This document shows, in pieces, positions 19,372 to 28,420 of a stretch of DNA of 64,000 nt. The DNA comes from Metabacillus kandeliae (lineage in GTDB: Bacteria > Bacillota > Bacilli > Bacillales > Bacillaceae), in NCBI RefSeq assembly GCF_021166585.1, contig NZ_JAJOZE010000004.1, positions 248,001 through 312,000 of the forward strand, in the 5' to 3' direction. Every line of letters starts with the position of its first letter. Within the stretch, counting starts at the first letter, position 1. The notes beneath the pieces are model-generated. The model was not told the DNA's origin, made no database searches, and worked only from the letters and a program-made list of their open reading frames with translations. A program made the position numbers and the translations under genes.

Positions 19372-19461
19372 TTTTTATTTGATTATAAAATTAACAGCAT
19401 TGTTATTAACCCTAATGCATGGAGAAAAATGCAAGGGATTACAAAGTAAAGGGGGATCATC

Positions 19462-20787
19462 ATGGATGCTTATTTGCTGATCATCACAGTTGCCGCGATC
19501 GCGCTTGTCATCGTCGGAGTTTCCGTTTTTAAATGGCATGCGTTTATCAGTCTGCTTGCAGCGAGTCTATTTTTAGCCCTCCTCGCCGGCATGTCTCTTG
19601 ATAAAATAGCAACGGCCTATGAAACGGGAGTCGGAGGCGTGCTTGGGCATCTTGTCGGAATTCTTGCACTCGGAACGATTCTTGGGAAAATGATGGCAGA
19701 TTCCGGAGCCGGCATGCAAGTTGCAGACTTTTTTGTAAAGGTTTTCGGAGTTAAAAAATTACCTTGGGCGATGCTGATTTCAGGGTTTATCATCGGCATA
19801 CCGGTCTTTTTTGAAGTCGGGATTCTCATTCTTTTACCGCTTGTGATTTCCATTCAAAAATCCTCCAAACAAAATATTCTGCTGATCGCCCTGCCGGTTA
19901 TTGCCGGGCTTTCCATCGTTCATGGCCTTGTGCCGCCGCATCCCGGCGCACTTGCTGCTATTGGGATTTACAAAGCAAACCTTGGCCATGTGCTGCTCTA
20001 CAGTTTAATTATCGCCATACCAACATCCATTATCGCCGGTCCATTGTTTGCCAAGTGGATACATAAGCGGGTGGTGCCAGAGGGCGAACCTGAACTGATC
20101 AGGATTAACACAAACAAGAAAAGCCTGCCTGGTACGGGAATCTCTTTTCTTACCATTCTTCTGCCTGTCATTTTAATGATTTTGGCAGCAGCTGCGCCTT
20201 ATGTGCCATTTCCGGAAGGCCTGCAAAAAGTATTTGCCTTTATAGGGAGCCCTGTCATTGCTCTTTTCATTTCTGTTTTTGCCGCTTATTACTTCCTTGG
20301 CATCCGTCAGGGAATGGACAAAAACCAGTTGAAAAAAATGACAGAAGAGTGCATTCTTCCTGTCGGTTCCATTATTCTGATCATCGGAGCGGGCGGAGGA
20401 TTTAAGCAAATCCTGATTGACAGCGGTGTGGGGGATGTCATCGCCGGCTTGTCTGAACAGATGTCACTTTCACCGCTTGTGCTGGCGTTTTTGATCGCTG
20501 GACTGATCCGGATTGCAACTGGTTCGGCAACGGTTGCCTTAACAACTGCTGCTGGCATTGTAGCGCCTGTTGCAGCTAAGATGACAGGTGTTAACCTTGA
20601 ACTGCTCGTTATAGCAACAGGAGCGGGATCACTCATGTTCTCCCATGTAAATGACGCTGGGTTCTGGATGGTGAAAGAATATCTTGGCCTGACAGTGAAA
20701 GAAACCTTTAAAACATGGACAGTGCTTGAGACGCTGCTTTCATTTATTGCCTTTGGAGGAGCACTCCTGCTGAGCCTTTTTGTCTAA
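19462..20787 (+). CDS. gntP: Gluconate:H+ symporter
   Basis: A 441-residue integral membrane permease of the GntP family with about 12 or more hydrophobic segments. Family features include the N-terminal FKWHAFISLLAASLFLALLAG, GVGGVLGHLVGILALGTILGKMMADSG, the conserved PVFFEVGILILLP and LVPPHPGA, and the C-terminal IRIATGSATVALTTAAGIVAP. It imports D-gluconate for phosphorylation by the next gene. AAAGGGGGA precedes the ATG. The gap to gntK is about 170 bases with a weak hairpin, so the two could be co-transcribed. No gluconate repressor (GntR) gene is in the window. Confidence 0.94.
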   Translation: MDAYLLIITVAAIALVIVGVSVFKWHAFISLLAASLFLALLAGMSLDKIATAYETGVGGVLGHLVGILALGTILGKMMADSGAGMQVADFFVKVFGVKKLPWAMLISGFIIGIPVFFEVGILILLPLVISIQKSSKQNILLIALPVIAGLSIVHGLVPPHPGALAAIGIYKANLGHVLLYSLIIAIPTSIIAGPLFAKWIHKRVVPEGEPELIRINTNKKSLPGTGISFLTILLPVILMILAAAAPYVPFPEGLQKVFAFIGSPVIALFISVFAAYYFLGIRQGMDKNQLKKMTEECILPVGSIILIIGAGGGFKQILIDSGVGDVIAGLSEQMSLSPLVLAFLIAGLIRIATGSATVALTTAAGIVAPVAAKMTGVNLELLVIATGAGSLMFSHVNDAGFWMVKEYLGLTVKETFKTWTVLETLLSFIAFGGALLLSLFV

Positions 20788-20827
20788 TAGTTTTACCATC
20801 ATGATCGTGTTATGATATCAGAGGGAG

Positions 20828-20849
20828 AGCTCAAAGAATGCTTTGAGCT
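20828..20849 (+). terminator. Weak hairpin between gntP and gntK
   Basis: The arms agctcaaag and ctttgagct pair around aatg, extended loosely by gagggag / cttctttctc. The tail is T/C-rich, not a T run, so only partial termination is expected. Confidence 0.45.
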
Positions 20850-20958
20850 TCTTTCTCTGTATAAATTATGGAAAGAAAATAAATGATTACTTAGCATGTT
20901 CGGCGCCGGGCAGAAGACTCATAGAGCTTGCGCTTTTCTTATGAAGGAGGAAATCGAG

Positions 20959-22497
20959 ATGACTCAGAAATATGCCATTGGGGTTGACATCGGGACGACA
21001 AGTACAAAATCAGTCCTGTTTAAAACAGATGGAACAGTGCTGTCAAAGCACGGAGTAGAATACCCGCTGCATTCGCCAACGCCTGAAACAGCAGAGCAGG
21101 ATCCTGATCAGATTTTCAGGGCAGTTGTTGAAACAATCAGAGAAACAATTAAAACAGCAGACATTCAGTCAGCTGATATCATATGCGTTTCCTTCAGCTC
21201 TGCCATGCACAGCGTGATTGCAGTGGATGAATCAGGGATGCCTCTGACTCAGTGCATCACATGGGCAGATAACAGAAGTGCCGAATGGACAAAGAAGATA
21301 AAAGAGGAAATGAACGGCCACGAGATTTATTTGAGAACAGGCACTCCGATTCATCCAATGTCTCCGCTTTCCAAGCTTCTGTGGCTGAAAAACGAGAAGA
21401 GCGATATTTTCGAAAAAACCCATAAATTTATTTCGATCAAAGAATACATTTTCCATAAGCTGTTTGGTGAGTTTGTCATCGATTATTCAATCGCTTCAGC
21501 GACAGGGATGTTTAATTTGAAAAACCTTGCCTGGGACGAAGAGGCATTAACTGTTGCCGGTGTAACAGAGGACAAGCTTTCAACACCAGTGCCGACAACT
21601 CACAGCCTTCAAGGGCTTAAAGAAGAGTATGCAAAAGAAATGAACTTGCCGCCAGAAACGCCGTTCGTAACAGGAGCAAGTGACGGGGTCCTTTCAAACC
21701 TTGGAGTAAACGCCATCGGAAAAGGAGAAGTAGCGGTCACAATCGGCACCAGCGGCGCCATCCGCGCTGTGACAGATAAGCCTGTCACAGATCCGAAAGG
21801 CCGAATCTTCTGCTATGCTCTGACAGAAAATCATTGGGTCATCGGCGGTCCTGTTAATAACGGGGGAATGATTTTCCGCTGGGCAAAAGAAGAGCTTGGG
21901 GCTTCTGAAGTAGAAGCAGCTAAAAGACTTGGAAGAGATCCTTATGAAATTTTGACCGAAATTGCGTCTAAAGTTAAAGCAGGATCTGACGGATTGCTAT
22001 TCCATCCTTACATGGCAGGGGAAAGAGCGCCGCTTTGGGATTCCAATGCAAGAGGCTCCTTTTTCGGCCTTGGGCTTCACCACCGAAAAGAACATTTAAT
22101 CAGAGCGGTGCTGGAAGGCGTTATTTTTAACCTTTACACCGTGCTGCTTGCATTGAAAGAATTGATTGGCGAACCGAAAAAAATCCAGGCAACAGGCGGA
22201 TTTGCCAGATCACCGCTTTGGCGCCAAATGATGGCGGACATTTTCCATCAGGATATCAGTGTGCCGGAAAGCTTTGAAAGCTCCTGCCTTGGTGCCGTTA
22301 TCCTTGGCCTTTACGGGCTTGGAGAAGTTGATTCACTGAATGTTGTATCAGACATGGTAGGTGCCACACATAAGCACAAGCCGCATGAAAAAACAGTCGA
22401 GATCTATAAAGAACTGGCCCCAATTTATATCAGGCTTTCCCGTCTTCTAAAGGAAGAATATGAAGCCATTGCTGATTTTCAGAAAAAGCATGTATGA
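20959..22497 (+). CDS. gntK: Gluconokinase, FGGY family
   Basis: A 512-residue sugar kinase converting gluconate and ATP to 6-phosphogluconate, the substrate of the gnd product encoded upstream. The actin-like ATPase fold is evident: IGVDIGTTSTKSVLF at the N-terminus, the FSSAMHS and ITWADNRS segments, GASDGVLSNLG, TIGTSGAIRA, and the C-terminal ATGGFARSPLWRQMMADIF. Length matches Bacillus GntK. The ATG at 20959 is chosen for its AAGGAGGAAATCGAG site; an in-frame upstream ATG at 20896 lacks one. A strong terminator follows, ending the metabolic block. Confidence 0.95.
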   Translation: MTQKYAIGVDIGTTSTKSVLFKTDGTVLSKHGVEYPLHSPTPETAEQDPDQIFRAVVETIRETIKTADIQSADIICVSFSSAMHSVIAVDESGMPLTQCITWADNRSAEWTKKIKEEMNGHEIYLRTGTPIHPMSPLSKLLWLKNEKSDIFEKTHKFISIKEYIFHKLFGEFVIDYSIASATGMFNLKNLAWDEEALTVAGVTEDKLSTPVPTTHSLQGLKEEYAKEMNLPPETPFVTGASDGVLSNLGVNAIGKGEVAVTIGTSGAIRAVTDKPVTDPKGRIFCYALTENHWVIGGPVNNGGMIFRWAKEELGASEVEAAKRLGRDPYEILTEIASKVKAGSDGLLFHPYMAGERAPLWDSNARGSFFGLGLHHRKEHLIRAVLEGVIFNLYTVLLALKELIGEPKKIQATGGFARSPLWRQMMADIFHQDISVPESFESSCLGAVILGLYGLGEVDSLNVVSDMVGATHKHKPHEKTVEIYKELAPIYIRLSRLLKEEYEAIADFQKKHV

Positions 22498-22502
22498 AAA
22501 AA

Positions 22503-22528
22503 AGACCCTTTGCGAAGGGTCTTTTTTT
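22503..22528 (+). terminator. Rho-independent terminator after gntK
   Basis: The stem agaccctt / aagggtct with loop tgcg is followed by seven T residues; the A-rich left side lets it act in both directions. Confidence 0.92.
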
Positions 22529-22560
22529 CATAGGATCAGAATTTATGAATGTATTTAGAT

Positions 22561-22609
22561 CTCCAGCTCCAGTGTTTCTAGGGGCTGAACGAGCGGCTTC
22601 CGCTTTTCT
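22561..22609. repeat. Dispersed intergenic repeat, short copy
   Basis: This stretch reads ctccagctccag, then aggggctg, then ggcttccgcttttct. It matches the outer parts of the 7616-7735 element, with the centre missing, and has the same tgtatttaga just upstream. It lies between the gntK terminator and the end of the second HxlR gene. Confidence 0.6.
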
Positions 22610-22612
22610 AGT

Positions 22613-22933
22613 TTATTGCATATAACTAACAGCCCACTGCTTAATGGGGCCTAATATATTCCCGAGTGCTGCACCTTTTTTGGTGAGCAGATATTCTGTC
22701 CGAATCGGTCTTTCGGCAATAACGTAGCGGACTACAATGCCATGCTCTTCCAGTTCCTTCATCCGTTCAGTGAGCATCCGCTTGCTCAAATCAGGGATCA
22801 TTTTATGAATTTCGCTAAAGCGCTTTGGACCTTCTGACAGCACATAAATGATTAAACCAGTCCATCTTTTCCCGATAATCTCGAAGCTTCGTTCAACGCA
22901 TGACTCCAGTTCTTGACGCTCTAACATTTTCAC
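22613..22933 (-). CDS. HxlR-family winged-helix regulator (paralogue with N-terminal Cys)
   Basis: A 106-residue winged-helix regulator, paralogous to the one at 11782-12102 (shared GPKRFSEIH, LSKRMLTER, ERPIRTEYLLTKKG). It differs by a single cysteine at residue 12 (ELESCVERS), immediately before the first helix. In the redox-sensing HxlR proteins YodB, CatR and HypR, a Cys in this position senses quinones, diamide or hypochlorite. A thiol-sensing role is therefore plausible here (inference). GTG start with AAAAGGGGATGT. It is divergent from a Kv-beta-type aldo-keto reductase, a typical detoxification target for this regulator class. GTTAACC and GTAACCAAG lie in the shared 179-base region. 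Confidence 0.85.
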   Translation of the reverse strand: MKMLERQELESCVERSFEIIGKRWTGLIIYVLSEGPKRFSEIHKMIPDLSKRMLTERMKELEEHGIVVRYVIAERPIRTEYLLTKKGAALGNILGPIKQWAVSYMQ

Positions 22934-23112
22934 ACATCCCCTTTTTGAGTTAACCGAAAAATACCTTGTGTATTTATTGTAACCAAGAAAGCGATTACAA
23001 TCAAGCTGAAAATGTGAATATTGTTAGAATATTCATGAATAAGCAAATTAATATGAAAATGCTTTCATCTATCCTATACTTTTTTTGTTAACTACTTTTT
23101 AGGAGGAAGAAA

Positions 23113-24066
23113 ATGAAATACCGCAAACTCGGGAGAACAGGATTAAAAGTCAGTGAAATCAGCCTCGGCAGCTGGCTTACATACGGAAATTCCACTGAAA
23201 AAGAACAAGCGTTCAGCGTGATTGAAACAGCGTATGAGCTGGGGATAAATTCTTTTGACACAGCCAATGTGTATGCAAGAGGGGAAGCAGAAAAAATTGT
23301 CGGGGAAGCTTTAAGGAAATATCCTAGAGAATCTTATGTGCTTGCCTCAAAGGTATTCTGGCCGATGGGCGATGGAGTCAATGACAGAGGATTGTCCAGA
23401 AAGCACGTATTTGAACAGCTGCACGCGACTTTAAACCGACTCGGGCATGATTATTTGGACATTTATTATTGTCACCGATTTGATCCTGAAACACCGATTG
23501 ATGAAACACTCCGCACAATCGACGATATGATCAGGCAGGGCAAAATCCTATATGCCGGTGTAAGCGAATGGACTGCCCGCCAAATTGAGAAAGGAATCGG
23601 CACAGCTGACAAATATCTGCTCGACCGCATTGTCGTCAATCAGCCGATTTATAACATGCTCGACCGTTATATTGAAAAGGATGTCATTCCTGTCTCAATA
23701 GAAAACGGCATCGGCCAAATCGTCTTCTCACCGCTGGCACAAGGAATTCTGACAGGGAAATACAAAGCAGGCAAAACGCTTCCTGAAGGCAGCCGTGCTG
23801 CAGATCCTAAATCCAACACTCATATGAACCGCTACTTAAATGATGAGATTTTAGGAAAAGTTGCAAAACTTGAGGGAATTGCAAACGAAATGGACGTAAA
23901 ACTGTCCCAGCTTGCGATTGCCTGGATCCTCCGTCAGGAGAATGTAGCCAGTGCGCTTGTGGGCGCGACCAAGCCTGAACAGATCGAAGAAAATGCCCGT
24001 GCAGTCGAGATTCTGATGACTGAGGAGCTAGTTGAACGGATTGAAACAGTGCTTACTGGAGAGTAA
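23113..24066 (+). CDS. NADP-dependent aldo-keto reductase (Kv-beta/YhdN-like group)
   Basis: A 317-residue TIM-barrel oxidoreductase. The tetrad is complete: D49 and Y54 (FDTANVY), K80 (ASKVFW), H121 (IYYCHRFD). The N-terminus YRKLGRTGLKVSEISLGSW and the NADP-binding C-terminus (GATKPEQIEENARAV) match the potassium-channel beta-subunit-like aldo-keto reductases, which reduce aldehydes and ketones with NADPH. The ATG follows AGGAGGAAGAAA. It is divergent from the Cys-containing HxlR regulator, which suggests induction by electrophiles or oxidants (inference). NADPH made by the zwf/gnd block next door would supply it. A strong terminator follows. Confidence 0.9.
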   Translation: MKYRKLGRTGLKVSEISLGSWLTYGNSTEKEQAFSVIETAYELGINSFDTANVYARGEAEKIVGEALRKYPRESYVLASKVFWPMGDGVNDRGLSRKHVFEQLHATLNRLGHDYLDIYYCHRFDPETPIDETLRTIDDMIRQGKILYAGVSEWTARQIEKGIGTADKYLLDRIVVNQPIYNMLDRYIEKDVIPVSIENGIGQIVFSPLAQGILTGKYKAGKTLPEGSRAADPKSNTHMNRYLNDEILGKVAKLEGIANEMDVKLSQLAIAWILRQENVASALVGATKPEQIEENARAVEILMTEELVERIETVLTGE

Positions 24067-24076
24067 AGGGGAGAGG

Positions 24077-24101
24077 GGGGGCAGAGGAGGCCCCCTTTTT
24101 T
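24077..24101 (+). terminator. Rho-independent terminator after the aldo-keto reductase
   Basis: GC-only stem gggggc / gccccc, seven-base loop, six T residues. Confidence 0.92.
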
Positions 24102-24111
24102 AAGAACTTCC

Positions 24112-24453
24112 TTATTCAGTGCCGGGAGCTGGCTGATCCACACCTTTTACCCGATGCCTGTGGCTGTCATTTTCCGTTGTATAAAAATCATAATAATGAA
24201 CGTGCATGCCGTTTCCAACAGGGATGGCAGGACCGGAATAAGCTTTGTAGTAATGTGTATGTCCATCTTCAAATACCACATAGCCTTCCGTATAATGCAC
24301 ATGGCTGCCGTCATTCGTTCTTGTTGGCGGATGCGTAACATCCAGGCATTGGTGCACATGGCCGTCTGCAACAGAAGTATAATCCACAGAGCCATGAGTA
24401 TGGTTCGGCACAAAGCCCTGCACAAAATCATCTTTGCCAATCTTGTTATTCAT
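24112..24453 (-). CDS. YmaF family His-rich protein
   Basis: A 113-residue soluble protein made of repeated short blocks centred on His-x-His: VPNHTHGS, DGHVHQ, GSHVHYTEG, DGHTHYY, GMHVHYYDFYTTENDSHRHR. This is the pattern of the YmaF family, whose function is unknown. The paired histidines alternate with Asp/Gly turns and aromatic residues, consistent with a repetitive beta structure and possible metal binding (inference). Good SD (AGGAGGAGC) before the ATG. It is monocistronic and sits between the aldo-keto reductase and the gal operon; no terminator with a clear T run is seen for it except the opposite-strand hairpin at 24077. Confidence 0.85.
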   Translation of the reverse strand: MNNKIGKDDFVQGFVPNHTHGSVDYTSVADGHVHQCLDVTHPPTRTNDGSHVHYTEGYVVFEDGHTHYYKAYSGPAIPVGNGMHVHYYDFYTTENDSHRHRVKGVDQPAPGTE

Positions 24454-24567
24454 GCTGCTCCTCCTTTAAAAAGAATCCCATACAGTATATTTTGCGAATG
24501 GATCGATTAGAATCTCTGAAGGGATGGGTACGATGAATTGAACTGCAGATTATATCGGCGAACGACC

Positions 24568-24604
24568 AAAAAACCGGCCCCTGAATTATTAAAGGGCCGG
24601 TTTT
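24568..24604 (-). terminator. Rho-independent terminator of the gal operon
   Basis: The arms ccggccc and gggccgg, extended by A/T pairs on both ends, with six T residues on the minus strand, lie 12 bases beyond the galT stop. Confidence 0.92.
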
Positions 24605-24616
24605 AGCTAATTTAAA

Positions 24617-26134
24617 TCAGGCAGTAATCTCCTCAATAAAGCGGCTGAAGGCTTCGCGGCCTGCATCATTCCGCTTGTATACACCGGCATGCTCTAAAAT
24701 AATGGCAAACACATTGCCAAGCTCTTTCTGGATAATGCTGTAGGCGTTTTCTTCATTCAATTCAGGATGTTCTTCTTTGATTGTAAGCGCCCATGCCAGA
24801 TGCTTTTCGATCACCAGATTGCTTTTTATTGCCTCTTCGGCAGCCTCACTCGGAAGCACTTCAGAAAGCTCCAGCATTTCCTCTGTCAGACGCCCGGGAA
24901 GAACGGCAAGTCCCATGACTTCGATCAAGCCGATGTTTTCCTTCTTAATGTGGTGTACCTCCTGATGCGGATGGAAAATACCCATAGGATGCTCATCACT
25001 TGTCCGGTTGTTCCGTAAAACGAGGTCCAGTTCATACAGATTGCCTCTTCGTCTTGCAATTGGCGTAATGGTGTTATGAGGCTCTTCACCTGAATACGCA
25101 TGTATGCCAGCTTCAGGGTCTGAATAATTTCGCCAAGTGGTTAGAATGTGTTCGGCAAGCTCAACTAAATCGCTCTTCTTTCTGCTGTTCAATCTGATTA
25201 CAGACATCGGCCATTTCACGATGCCGGCTTTAACGCCAGGGAAAGAAGTGAAGGAAAACTCGGTTTCGATTTCTGCTTTCGCCATCGGAAATTCGTGATG
25301 ACCGCCCTGGAAGTGATCATGGCTTAAAATGGAGCCGCCCACAATCGGCAGGTCTGCATTTGAACCAAGAAAATAGTGCGGAAACTCTTCCGTAAAGTCG
25401 AGCAGGCTGATAAACGTATCACGGCTGATCTTCATCGGCCTGTGCTCCTCGGCAAGGATGATGCTGTGTTCGTTGTAATAAACATATGGAGAATACTGCA
25501 AATACCATCGCTCTTGGTTCAGGGTTACAGGAATGATTCTATGATTCTGCCTGGCAGGATGGTTAACCCGCCCTTTAAAGCCGACATTTTCTTTGCAGAG
25601 AAGGCACTTTGGATAAGAGCTTTCTTTCAGGTTTCGTGCTGCTGCGATCGCTATTGGGTCTTTTTCAGGCTTGGAAAGGTTAATGGTGATTTCCAAGTCC
25701 CCATACTCTGTGTCCGCGTACCAATGCTGGTTTTTCGCAATTCTGTCGGTTCTGATATAATGAACATCCTGTGAAAATTGATAAAAATGATTTGTTGCCT
25801 GTTTGATTGAATGGTTGTAAGCTGTTTCTCTGAAAGAACGAATTACCTCAGTTTGGGAAGGTGTCAGGCATCCCATCAGCTTTGTATCAAGAAGGTCTCT
25901 GTAGGTTACAGTATTTTCTTCGAGCAGACCGTTCTCTGCTGCCCAGTCTAGGATTTGTTCAAGGATTGCAACAGGTGTTTCGTGCTTCTGTCCTGCTTTG
26001 TATTGTTCGTCTGCATCGTCCAAATGGAGAGCTTCCAGCAGTTTGTTGCGGGCAAGATCTTTGTCCCATTCTGTTATCAGCCCTTTATCAAGACCGTATT
26101 GCACCAATTCTTCCAGCTGCTGATAAATTGTCAT
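24617..26134 (-). CDS. galT: UDP-glucose--hexose-1-phosphate uridylyltransferase, Firmicutes (type 2) form
   Basis: A 505-residue enzyme that transfers UMP between UDP-glucose and galactose 1-phosphate in the Leloir pathway. Its length and sequence are of the long Firmicutes class, not the 350-residue HIT-like E. coli type. It has the N-terminal YQQLEELVQYGLDKGLI, Cys-containing YPKCLLCKENVGFKGR, and the active-site His motif SHDHFQGGHHEFP. Last gene of the galK-galE-galT operon, 20 bases after galE, with a terminator behind it. SD GGGGAGGGATAAAGG. Confidence 0.95.
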   Translation of the reverse strand: MTIYQQLEELVQYGLDKGLITEWDKDLARNKLLEALHLDDADEQYKAGQKHETPVAILEQILDWAAENGLLEENTVTYRDLLDTKLMGCLTPSQTEVIRSFRETAYNHSIKQATNHFYQFSQDVHYIRTDRIAKNQHWYADTEYGDLEITINLSKPEKDPIAIAAARNLKESSYPKCLLCKENVGFKGRVNHPARQNHRIIPVTLNQERWYLQYSPYVYYNEHSIILAEEHRPMKISRDTFISLLDFTEEFPHYFLGSNADLPIVGGSILSHDHFQGGHHEFPMAKAEIETEFSFTSFPGVKAGIVKWPMSVIRLNSRKKSDLVELAEHILTTWRNYSDPEAGIHAYSGEEPHNTITPIARRRGNLYELDLVLRNNRTSDEHPMGIFHPHQEVHHIKKENIGLIEVMGLAVLPGRLTEEMLELSEVLPSEAAEEAIKSNLVIEKHLAWALTIKEEHPELNEENAYSIIQKELGNVFAIILEHAGVYKRNDAGREAFSRFIEEITA

Positions 26135-26154
26135 CCTTTATCCCTCCCCAGGTC

Positions 26155-27138
26155 TTAGTATCCGTTCGGATGTTTCTGGAACCAGTTCCAGGCACTTTCA
26201 ATCATTTGATCAAGACTTGCGTACTTCGGTTTCCAGCCAAGCTCTTTCATGGCTTTTTCAGATGAAGCCACAAGCTTAGCAGGATCTCCTGCACGGCGCG
26301 GAGCCACTTCAGCCGGGATGCTGTGGCCTGTTACTTTGCGGGCAGTATCAATCACTTCTTTTACTGTAAAGCCATTTCCGTTTCCAAGATTGTAAGTGCC
26401 GCTTTCGTTTTCTCTGCGCAGCTTTTCAAGAGCGAGAACATGAGCGTCTGCAAGATCCGTGACATGAATGTAATCGCGAATGCATGTGCCGTCGTGCGTA
26501 TCGTAGTCATCACCGAAAATCATGATCTTTTCTCTTTGGCCGAGAGCAACCTGAAGGATGATGGGAATTAAGTGTGTTTCTGGACTGTGGTCTTCGCCAA
26601 GCTTGCCTTCCATATGAGCTCCGGCCACATTGAAATAACGAAGCACCGTATATTTTAACCCGTAAGCCTGTTCAGACCACTTCAGCATTTTTTCAATGGC
26701 AAGCTTTGTTTCGCCGTATGGATTTGTCGGCTCTGTCGGATCTGTTTCAAGGATCGGGACGTTTTTAGGCTCGCCATAAGCTGCCGCTGTTGATGAGAAT
26801 ACAATTTTTTTCACATCGTGGCTGACCATTGCTTTTAAAAGCTGAAGGGCGCCGTAGACGTTGTTATCATAATATTGAAGCGGCACTTCAACACTTTCGC
26901 CGACGAGCGAGTCTGCTGCAAAGTGCATAACGGCTTCAATTTTGTTTTCTGTGAAAATCTTATTTAAAAAAGCTTCATCGCGAAGGTCGCCTGCATAGTG
27001 CTTCGCGCCTTCAAGAACGGCTTCAGCATGCCCTTTTTGCAGGTTGTCTGCTACCACCACTTCTTCGCCTCTATCCAATAATTCCGAAACCGCATGACTT
27101 CCAATATAACCTGCACCGCCGCATACTAAAATCGCCAT
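26155..27138 (-). CDS. galE: UDP-glucose 4-epimerase
   Basis: A 327-residue short-chain dehydrogenase-type enzyme interconverting UDP-galactose and UDP-glucose. It has the NAD-binding GGAGYIGSH motif (residues 7-15), the catalytic Ser/Thr in SSTAAAYG (115-122) and Y141-x-x-x-K145 (YGETK). The ATG overlaps the galK stop codon by one base (TAATG), so translation is coupled. In this operon it recycles the UDP-galactose made by GalT. It may also provide UDP-galactose for surface glycans. Confidence 0.96.
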   Translation of the reverse strand: MAILVCGGAGYIGSHAVSELLDRGEEVVVADNLQKGHAEAVLEGAKHYAGDLRDEAFLNKIFTENKIEAVMHFAADSLVGESVEVPLQYYDNNVYGALQLLKAMVSHDVKKIVFSSTAAAYGEPKNVPILETDPTEPTNPYGETKLAIEKMLKWSEQAYGLKYTVLRYFNVAGAHMEGKLGEDHSPETHLIPIILQVALGQREKIMIFGDDYDTHDGTCIRDYIHVTDLADAHVLALEKLRRENESGTYNLGNGNGFTVKEVIDTARKVTGHSIPAEVAPRRAGDPAKLVASSEKAMKELGWKPKYASLDQMIESAWNWFQKHPNGY

Positions 27139-28322
27139 TATAATTCCTCCATATCATCGGTTAATTCTCTGGCACCGCTGCCGACTTCTACGACATAAAA
27201 CTCAGGTTCCAGCGCTGTTTTTTTCTTGTATTGTTTTTTGACGTTTTCAAGAAAAGAGGGAACAGCGCTCTTTTTTACAATACTGACCGTGCATCCGCCG
27301 AACCCGGCTCCGGTCATTCTGGAACCGATAACGCCTTCTTCGTTCCAGGCTGCTTCAGCCATGGCATCAAGCTCTTCACCTGTTACTTCATAATCATCCC
27401 GAAGCGAAATATGGGATTCATTCATGAGCTTTCCGAAACCTTCCATATCGCCGGCTCTCAACAGCTGCACCGCTTTAATAGTCCGCTGGTTTTCCAGGAC
27501 AGCGTGCCTTGCCCGCTTTCTGTCAGTTTCGTTTGTAATCAGATGCTGGTGCTGTAAGAAGGCTTCTTCTGACAAATCTCCAAGGTATTCTATGGATAAC
27601 TCGCTTTGAAGCTGTTTCAGCGCTCTTTCGCATTCTTCTCTGCGCTCATTGTACTTAGAGTCAGCGAGCGTTCTTCTTTTATTTGTATTGGCAATAACAA
27701 TAACAGAGTACGGCAGTTCAAGCGGGCTGTATTGATACTCGAGAGTCTGGCAGTTTAAGAGAACAGCTGCCTGATCTTTTCCCATGCCAATGGCGAACTG
27801 GTCCATAATCCCGCTTTTAACGCCAATATATTCGTTTTCTGCATGCTGGCTCAGCTTCACCATCTCGATCATTGGAAGATCAGCATTTGTGAAAGCATTC
27901 ACTAAAACAGCTGAAGCAAGCTCGATAGAGGCAGATGAGGAAAGCCCTGCCCCATTTGGGATGTTTCCATAAAAGAGGACATTCATGCCTTTCTTGATAG
28001 AAATGCCTCTGTCTGCAAATTCTTTTATCACGCCTTTTGGATAGTTGGCCCAATCATGCGCTTCTTCATAAGAAAGGTCATCAAGACTGAATTCAATCAC
28101 GCCTTTGTTTTCAAAATTCAGGGAGTACATGCGGAACTTCCGGTCTTCTCTTTCTTCTGCAAGGGCGTAGGTGCCGATGCTTAAAGCACATGGGAAAACA
28201 TGGCCGCCATTATAATCTGTATGCTCGCCGATTAAGTTAACGCGGCCTGGAGCAAAAAATGTTCTCGGGCTGCCGGATGTGTCAAAAATGGTCTGAAAGG
28301 AATTTTTAAGATCCTGACTCAT
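27138..28322 (-). CDS. galK: Galactokinase
   Basis: A 394-residue GHMP kinase phosphorylating galactose to galactose 1-phosphate. Family motifs are all present: [23 protein letters not shown] at the N-terminus, the ATP loop [15 protein letters not shown], and the C-terminal [15 protein letters not shown]. The ATG at 28322 is chosen because AGGTGAT is correctly placed; a TTG six codons upstream has no site. It is first in the gal operon, divergent from an AraC regulator, and preceded by a promoter and a perfect catabolite-response element. Confidence 0.96.
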   Translation of the reverse strand: MSQDLKNSFQTIFDTSGSPRTFFAPGRVNLIGEHTDYNGGHVFPCALSIGTYALAEEREDRKFRMYSLNFENKGVIEFSLDDLSYEEAHDWANYPKGVIKEFADRGISIKKGMNVLFYGNIPNGAGLSSSASIELASAVLVNAFTNADLPMIEMVKLSQHAENEYIGVKSGIMDQFAIGMGKDQAAVLLNCQTLEYQYSPLELPYSVIVIANTNKRRTLADSKYNERREECERALKQLQSELSIEYLGDLSEEAFLQHQHLITNETDRKRARHAVLENQRTIKAVQLLRAGDMEGFGKLMNESHISLRDDYEVTGEELDAMAEAAWNEEGVIGSRMTGAGFGGCTVSIVKKSAVPSFLENVKKQYKKKTALEPEFYVVEVGSGARELTDDMEEL

Positions 28323-28364
28323 CTTTCCAATCACCTGCAATTCATTTCAAAGTATTTATCAAGC

Positions 28365-28378
28365 TGAAAACGGTATCA
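28365..28378 (-). promoter_or_regulatory. Catabolite responsive element (cre) upstream of galK
   Basis: The sequence tgaaaacggtatca matches the cre consensus TGNAARCGNWWWCA at all 14 positions. It lies between the predicted galK -10 and the start codon, a position where CcpA blocks transcription. Glucose repression of galactose use is expected. Confidence 0.75.
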
Positions 28379-28390
28379 GCTGCCACTTTT

Positions 28391-28420
28391 ATTGTAGTCT
28401 TTCCAGCCTTATTACCGCAA
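28391..28420 (-). promoter_or_regulatory. Candidate galK promoter
   Basis: On the minus strand TTGCGG (28420-28415) and TACAAT (28396-28391) are 18 bases apart. The cre element lies just downstream. Confidence 0.5.
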
